A program made the position numbers and the translations under genes. This document shows positions 26,001-35,000 of a stretch of DNA of 64,000 nt, one piece after another. This stretch comes from Nectonema munidae. Taxonomy: Eukaryota > Nematomorpha > Nectonematoida > Nectonematidae. The stretch covers positions 930,001-994,000 of the forward strand of contig JAUIRK010000099.1 in assembly GCA_030549495.1 (NCBI GenBank), read 5' to 3'. The notes under the pieces were generated by a model. That model had not been told where the DNA came from and searched no databases. It saw only the letters and a program-made list of their open reading frames with translations. Each line of letters opens with the position of its first letter. The stretch's first letter is position 1.

Positions 26001-29000
26001 AACAACCGATGTGATTCATTTCCTTTAAAGCACTTTTCAGATGGTCTTTATTTTTAACTGATACTCCCTTATGGATGATAGAATTATATCTAACTAGTGC
26101 CATTTACTCAAAAAACTGTTTCCTTTGCAGACAAACCAACCTTAGAAAAATAAGCTTCACATTTAGGAAACAAAAAGCCATATGATGATTTCACGTATTG
26201 AAAATCGAGAAACAGGAAACCAGAACGTCCTTGGGATTTACTTCAGTCTTAAAGATGTAAATGTGACTACACGAGAACTCTTCAAGAACTTCTAGATGGC
26301 ATTACAATTAGAAGAAAGTTCGTTCGTTTTCAACGCGAGCTTCGAGAGAGAAGCAGTTGTATTTCTGGTTGTTGAGGAGAGGACTAGCTTTCAGCATGTC
26401 TTTCCAACTCCAAGCAAAATAGGTGGTGGTTCGCGTGTCCATTTTCCACCTCCAACTGAAATCCATTCAGAAATGAAATAATGAGTGCAAGCATAGATCT
26501 GTTTAGGCCTAGCTTTTGCAAACTGATACACTAATTTGGCATAGCATCAATCCCCCACCTCCCAGATGTGCACCCCACAGCTCATCGCTATAGTCGGCTC
26601 GACATTTTATATTCTGATATATAGTGAATTCCCTCAACATTGAATAGCACTTTCATTGTACAGAGGTTTTCTCCCTAAAGAGTTTACATTCGCTTACCAG
26701 AATAAATTGAGAATTTGAAAAGGTTTTCAGATACATATAATTAATTTGTATCTTCATACATATGCTCAATGATAACATCTTCCTCTATCATATTCATTTT
26801 TTCATGTAATAAAAACATACAATACAGATTTTGTTATTATTATGCCAATTGTAGAATTTGTACAAAACTAAACACACTTGTGAAATCGGCCTCAATCTCG
26901 TGAGCGGCTTAGATTTTAAAATGGATGCAAATAGTGGTAAACTTACTTACATAAAGAACTGATTATATTTGTTGAAAATTCTTTGTTCTTTTCTTGCAAA
27001 ATTTGACACATTTTGATTGGCTTAGCTATAACCTTTTCTGGGACACAAGCCACATTTGGATGCGAGTCTAAAAATTTGGAAAAAAAGTATAGAGAACAAT
27101 TGGGTGTAGAGAAGAAGAGCTTAATGATGTAAAATCATCCTTGTAATAATGTCATGCTATAAAAGAAATCACTACTTATCAGGGAGAAGAAGATTTATCC
27201 AAAAGAAAATTTACGCTTTTATAACATTTTTGAAATTAATTTTTCCTAAATATTCAGTATACGAAAAAATTCCCAAAGTAGGTCCCGTGAAAAGTTGGTT
27301 CTAACTCCATGTGTACACTCTCAAGGGTGGGTTCATAGCCCATAAAGCATTAACCGATTAAGTCCCAATGTTCCCATTTGGGAACATAAGTAATTTCATC
27401 TTCGTCTGCTTTTTTCAATGACTTTGAATATAAATCGTCTGCGTTTTTTTTAAATATCGTCTGATTTCTATGGTACTTAATGGGTTAATGGAATGAAGGT
27501 AAAAATATTTTTAAAAAAAACATGGTACTACTTAGATTGCACCTTTTTGCCGAAATCTCAAAACATTTCAAAATATTATTTTTTGAAACAAATTAAAGTT
27601 AAAGCGCTGTAGTTTCATGTTTTCGAGTAAGAACAAAAACTTTTTTATTTTTCATTTGTTTAATTTTTTCTTAAACCAATTTATTTTTCTATTTTAATTA
27701 ATTTTTTTAAAAAACTGATATCATTTATATTCTTTTTTATTGGCTCGAATTTTTTTTCCAAGTTTTTAGATTTCCATTTCTAATTTTGCGTACGTATATA
27801 ATGATGATTCTCGGCCCATTTAAAGTATTTTGTGAACGAAGCGTTTCCATAGGTGAGAAAGCAATGCCAAACAGAATGAAAGTGTTCATTGCATGATATT
27901 CAGTAATTTATCGCAACGAGGCCCGCAATTCATGAAAACAAGAGCAAATTAACTCTAAAAAAATATCAAAAGGCAAAAGAAAATTTTGATGAACGTTGGA
28001 AAATTGAAATTTCAAATTTTGTGAAGACTTTCCAAATTGGAAGTAAAATTTCTTAGTGTTTTTGAGCAACTTTCATGCTCAATTTTGTGTATATGAATCT
28101 CTATCACAATACTACGCGAGAAGTTAGACTTTCCCTTTGCAATTCCAGTAAACATTTAGCTCTTACTGTTCAATATTTCTTGGCAAAACTTTTCTTGGCT
28201 CGCTTATAAAATATCTCTCAATACTATACTTTATAGACTAACATCTTTTTATAAAGCAAAGCGAATCACATGAAGAAGAAAATGTAAAGAAGCTTGTTTC
28301 TCTTATTCTTCAATGAAAAAGTAGTAGCTACTACGAGTATGGATAAATTTCACGCATAAATATTTTCCTTAAAATTGCGTTAGAGAGTCTTTGATTGAAC
28401 TAAGAAGACTCTTTAAAATTATTCACAAAAAGCAAATGATAGGGACATTTTATTTTTGTAGCAAAATTAGAATTAAGTCAAAAAACATTTTTTTTTCAAC
28501 AAAACATTTCTTATCAATTCAAACATCTTAAAAATGCCGAAATATTCTTAAAGTAAATATTGCAAGTTTCAAAGGTGAAGCAAAAGCGAACGACAATGGA
28601 AAGTAATATGAATGTCTCTCTTCGAATCTTCCTTGTATTAAAAGTAAGTTTAAAATGGCGAAAAATGCCGAGAACAAACATTTTACATGGGAAATCCGCT
28701 CTATGTATTACTAAAGGCATCGATATATCCTTTAAAAAGTAATAGAAAATGTTTAGAGAAACTTTTCATCACTCAATCAAACATCTTCATTACCCCGATC
28801 AATCAACTACCAAAAGAAGATGTCTCTTTCCGAACCGTCGACTTCAATCATGAATATTCTGGTGCTGCTCGGTCATTTCTTGCTATTTTCGCTCTTCCCA
28901 CTACCACTTCATTTTAATAAAACTTAGCTTCCATTAAAGATTTGAGCAGCCCAAGCCCAGTTCACGTTCCATTTTGGGACCGGTTAAAAGCGGTTCAAAC

Positions 29001-32000
29001 CAGCGGGGCATAAGGTCCACTACGTACAAAATTACGGTACGATACGACAGCTGTTTCCGAAATTACGTAGGAAAAAAAATGAATTACGAAAAATGGCGAA
29101 GTTCGGCACAATTTCAATTTTGTTATGATGTTTTTAAATAGAACTTCATTCAATTTACATTTAAGACATCTCAACACGTTAAATTACACGCGAATTTTTG
29201 TTCTCAAAAACAATACAATTTCAGAATTTGTTATTGTACTGAGATAAATGAGTTGGATAAAGAAGATACAATGATTGCAGAAAGAATATTTCGGTACGTT
29301 TTTTTTATTCCGATACAAGTTTACGTTTAGAAAAGAAAATTAAATTCAAAAATACGAAATTTCTCTTTTTAGGCCATCACTGGTTATAACTTTAGCCGGT
29401 CTAGTCCAGTCGTCCTCTGCATATTATGAGGAGAAAACTAACTCGAACCAGACTTCGAACATGTTTACCCAGGGGAACTAGTTATTAGTTTATCATTTGC
29501 TTTATATACAAATATTTTCAAAATTTTAAAAATAAAACAATTTACTTCAAATGATGAAAGACATTGTATTAGAAAATTCTGTCGGAGTATGCGCATTGGA
29601 GGCGCCAACAAGTTCTCAAATGCCTTCGACTCCAGCGCCGACTATGAAGGTATAGAATATTCTCCATTTTCACTCGTAGTAGCTTGGCTTTATTGCTTTC
29701 AAATATTGTCAAAGTACTCTCTTGGTTTATCCCCCTTATTCAGTCAACAAAAATAGAAGGAGATGAGAAAACGCTTAGACAGAGTAATTGAATAAGTCAA
29801 GGTCACAAACGAAATTAAGTACACAATTAAGAAAGGCAACCAAAATAAGCCAAATCAATGACAATTTGCATGTTTAATCATGGCGTATCCTGTTCTAAAT
29901 TACAACGTAGGACAAAGATGTGATTAAATGAGAGTGGATGCCATTTTGACGTAAAGCCTGCATAAAATAAACCTCACTCGTTTCTTCTTCTTGGGAGCTG
30001 GAATGAATGACAGTATTTACTTTCATAGTAATATATTTCGACACTTTTATATAGAAGAAAATTGCCAAATTTTTGAAGGGCTACGAAATGACTCCCGCAT
30101 CCAAATACGCTTCTTTTTCCTACTCATCTTTTACTTGTCAGCGAGTTTATGCGTTTCCGTCATTTTAGTCATTTTCTACAAATTAAACAAAGTTCACAAA
30201 ACATACCGAAACTTTGTCATAGCATCTTCTTTTGCCTTTCTGATGGGCTTTGTGAATTTAAATGACTCTATTTTTAAAATTGTGTTTTGGAGATTTAGGA
30301 GGGAATTTTTTTTCTCAAAGATCTGGAACATGTACACGATGTACATTCGTTATTTCATAAACAAAAGCATTTCTTATGCCCTCCTCGTATTCACACTTTT
30401 CATCTGTTTGGAGCGCTTGTCCCTCACAACACTCAATCAAAGATACAGAAGTATCGTGAGAAGCAAATCCTTCACTTACGCGCCATACTTCCTTTTCTGG
30501 TTAAACTTTCTTTGTGCTGCAATTATAGCTCCCGTTTTGTTCAGTGTAAACAAAGTTGTATGTGGGGATCACATTGTCTATGTTAAAAGAGTTATGCCTA
30601 AAAATAAGATTGTAAGCTTTCTTTATTTTTTTGTAATAACTTTTAAATTGATCATTTCGTCTGGAATTTTGATTGTGTCAATCACTTTTGTCTTCCAATA
30701 CACTAAATACATAAAGCAAAAGAATAGGATACGGTCACATGGCACAAGCGTGTCTGTAAGATCAATCAGAAGTCAAAAATCGAGCCAAAAGTTGTACATG
30801 CTGATAGCAACGATGTGCTCTGGAATCACAATATTTGTTTTTAGTGCAGTCAACGTCGTATACAAATACATCTATTTTATCTCACTTTTCAATGGTGAGA
30901 CGATCACTGCAGAGCAAACGCGGGAGCTAATATTCATGGAGAACTTGAATTTGGAGTTCGTGAATGAACTAATCTTCTTCTTTAGTATTTGTCCTTTCGA
31001 CACCAACTTCAAGTTTGAACTAAAAAATAGAATACAAATACTGCATACTAAGTTCAGCACTATCAAAGATAAAATTTACAATTCATTCAAAGATTAGAAA
31101 AAGTGAAGGAAAAGAGAAAGTCTATTTTTTAACCTCCACTCAAACATCATTTTCAAATTAAAAATAAAAATAGATGTGTTCTGTAAATATGTACGCTGTT
31201 CTCTGTTTGTGTGTGTGTGATTTAAATGATAACTGGGGTTATGGAACCGCACGCAGTTTAAAGGGATAAAGGAATCCGAGTTGCATTACGCATCAAATAA
31301 ATTTTTTTCTTTCTTTAGTTGAAACCGAGAGTAAGAGCTGTCCTTTAATATTTTAAATTTTTAAGAAGTTGAAGTAGGAGGTGCAAATTTGCAAGTACTG
31401 AGACGAGAGAGAGAGTCCGAGTAAGACTATTTTCTCTTCGACTTTCCCACTCTGATTGGACGCCTGTTTCTCAGCCGTTTTGTTTTACTTCAGGATTTCT
31501 CGCCTTTTTTGTCTAAATCGCCCAATCAGAATATTAAAATTTTAATCAATGTACAATGCTGAAATTGACCAACTAAATTACATTTTGGCCCAAAAGTGGG
31601 CGATTTGCCTATGGTTGAAAAACTTAAATTTAGCGGAATCTTTAAAATAAATTAAAAACGTCAAGAACTTCTCAGCAAAAAATCTACCATTTTCGTATAC
31701 TTTTTAGGATGGTGTTTGCAATTAAAGGAAAAAAGAATTAGCATCAATGAAAAAATGAAAAAGGCTTCCCAATTAGGTGATTAGGAAATACAATAAAATC
31801 TGCTTAAATTCTGTAATTCAACACTGAAAAAATTGTTACAGCATATTAAAGTTGGAACAAATGGTATAGACATTTAGAAAAAAAATTTTTTTTTTTTTAA
31901 TATTCTAAAAAAATTGATTGCAAAACCTAATACAATTCAAATTTTCCAAGCAAAAAATGAAAACTTTTCTTTTAATAAAATAATTGATCTAAAATATGTT

Positions 32001-35000
32001 TTTAGATATAAGGTAAAGGTACCGCGGGGTGTTTTCATTGAGAAGGAACAAGGGCGCCGCTTGTATCCAACTATGAGGAAAGTAGGCTTGATGCGGGATC
32101 GAACCCAAGACCTTGAGTTATCCGAGGAAACCTGAGAAGACCCGGGTTGAGCAAAGCTGTATTATAAAATATACATTGAAAGAAGTGAGTGAAGCAAATT
32201 ATGTCCATAACTCATTCACGCTAAATGTCTATTAATCCTAGAAATAGCAAGAAGGCTCCCAATTCATCTACAGAGTTCTTTGGATAGGAATTAGGGGTCC
32301 GACATTTTACCAAAAAATAAACAATATACGTAATTTCAATATCGACTTAGTAGTGTTTGATCTTGATGTCTTAAATGAAAATAAATTCAGACCGATACTC
32401 GAAGTTTCTGACACAGTATTGACTAAACAACATTTCCATTGATCTTCCTTCTCCCCCATTATTCTGAATTGAGTCTTTTTCAAACGAAATGAACCGACAG
32501 TATAATCATATGATTTTATCGCTAATGACACACCCACTTAAGACCAAGTAAAGCAGACGATATCTAAAAAAACGCAGACGATTTATATTCAAAGTCATTG
32601 AAAAAAGCAGACGAAGATGAAATTACTTATGTTCCAAAATAGAAACATTGGTCGTTGGGTTAATTGAGAGTGAACAGCAATTGAAAGAACTATGACAACA
32701 AGACATTACACAGATATTATTAGCACAGCTATCGAGAGAGGAAGTTTACAATAAGCGCATTTCTGCTATTTTTCAGATTTCTTTAACCCCAAAAATACAG
32801 ATGATCTTTTACTATTGTTTATTTTGCTTTTCCGATTCACTATCATACCGATTTATCCTACCAATAATTTAATCTTGGAAAGGTCAAATGACAGATATAT
32901 AAATGATCTCATCATCATCTTGATCGTCCCTCGTTCCACCAATTTGTGAATCCGAAAGCTTACCCGAAGTCAGAAAAAGGACAAAAAGATTTTAGCAAAT
33001 CAAGTCGTTGAATTGCGCTTAAAATTAAGGCTAACAAGCACTTCCAGCACAAGAACACTTTCATAGGAGTGTCTACAAAATCATTTCCACATATGGCTGA
33101 GTTGAACAAGATTATTTGAAAGAAGGAAGAATCGCAATGAATGAAAAGAAGAAATAATTCTGTAATATCACGACTTACGCTGCAGCAAGAGCTCCTCTTC
33201 CACAACAGGGTTCCAAGGAGAAATAAGCTCTAATATATTGAGCTTGGCAACGAGTTTTCGCTCTCACCTTTCATTTTTGGTGAAGCTTCAAGGAGTGGTG
33301 ATTAGATATATCAAAATCATTTTTCCTTTAGCACAATTCCAAGCTAATTTCGGCCATTTTTCATCTTACAACACACTGTAAAACAAGTTTACATCTTGCG
33401 CACATTCAAGAGTATTCAGGCACAAAACAGTATTTACAGCATATTCTAAACTTTTTGTTAACAAAAATGTTTTTCAATGGTATTCTTAAGTAATTCTTTG
33501 TTGCATGATGAAAATCATTGTTAAGAATTTATATAGTAACCTAGAACCTAAATTGAGTGTATGGATTACGACATAAAATTTAATATTTAATCTTTTATAA
33601 TGAATTTGGATATTAAGTGTAATAGGAATAAAGTGTTTCAAGAGAATGGTAATATACATAAGCAGCTAAATATACATATGTTTCTAAAAACAAACGATAT
33701 TATTTATGCGATTGATGTGGACAAATGATGTATGTCGTACTCCAGTACAAAGGTTTGACTCAGGCTTAAAGAAGTATTTTGTTTCTAAAATAACAAAATA
33801 TGGAGGACAAGACTAATCGGGTTTTCAGATCCCACTATGACTGCTTCGTGTGAAGGCTTTAGTGCTTATAAGCTAAGGGTACAAAAGCGTAATTATTTTT
33901 CAGTTACACATGGTAAAGCGCCCAGAGAACACCCCAAGTCACAATGAAATAAAAAAGATATATTCGTTCCTTACATGATGGAGATGGCATTATGTCCAAG
34001 ACAGACTATGTTGACAATTTTGATATACAACTACTTTAGCTTTCGAATAACGAACATATGGCATCATCTTTTAATTCTCTGTTTTAGGACATAAATCGAT
34101 TTTAGTTTTAAGAACTTCGGTTTTTACATCCTTTTAAAACGGAACAAATGGACATACCTCCACATTTTACAACTATAACAAATTTGTTTAAATAATAATA
34201 ATATACCATTTTGTAAAAAGTTCGTTATCACTGAAAATATTCCACCCATACAAGTAAAATAAGTTTTCATTCAAGAAGTTAGAGTACACAACAGGTGTGC
34301 ACAAGCAGATAAGATTAAAGTCACTTGGAATTGTTAGACAAAATCATAAATAATAGCATCAAAGAGAGAGTATTTAACAAAGCAACCCTAGAAAAACTGT
34401 AAAACAAGTTTTGTGTTTTGAGAAATGGAAACAAAAACCCAAAAGAATCTCTCATAAAAATAACAAAGAAATAAATGCAAATAAAATACGTGAGGAGTTT
34501 AATGAGGAATTGCAATTCTGCCTTTGAATGAAAGAAATAAAAGAGGATGGGAGAAATGGTTTTGAAAGATATTGAAGATTTCTACTGCCTACAGCGGAAT
34601 CGAATGAGTGATCGGAAGAGATTTGGGAAAAGTCTGGTTCGTCGGAGAGCAATTGTACGGAAGGAGGTAAAAACATCTGATCAAAAAAGTGATCTCTCAC
34701 ACCCTCTAAAAAGAGTAGAGAGGGGAGTGAAGATAATTCAATTTCAGCAACAAAATCCCTATTTTCTTCATGGAAGAGGAAGGAGGAGGCACGGGAAGTT
34801 GTGCCTTCAGTTTTGTCATCATTTGTAACACTTTGTGACATTTTTAAACGCGAGGAAAGAAAAGACAATGGTTTGGCTGGTGGTGAGGATTTGTGAACAT
34901 CATTCTCATTAAAAGTGTCACTGAATGAGGATTTGGGAAGCTTTGCAGAATTCAAAGTTTGTAGATTTGATTTTGCAAGTTTAGATGAATGTGCCGAAGG

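Noticed and set aside
33180-33260. Minus-strand extra HBS1 exon ending GC|GTAAGTC
   Set aside because: No polypyrimidine acceptor and no similarity to HBS1; the known exons join in frame without it.
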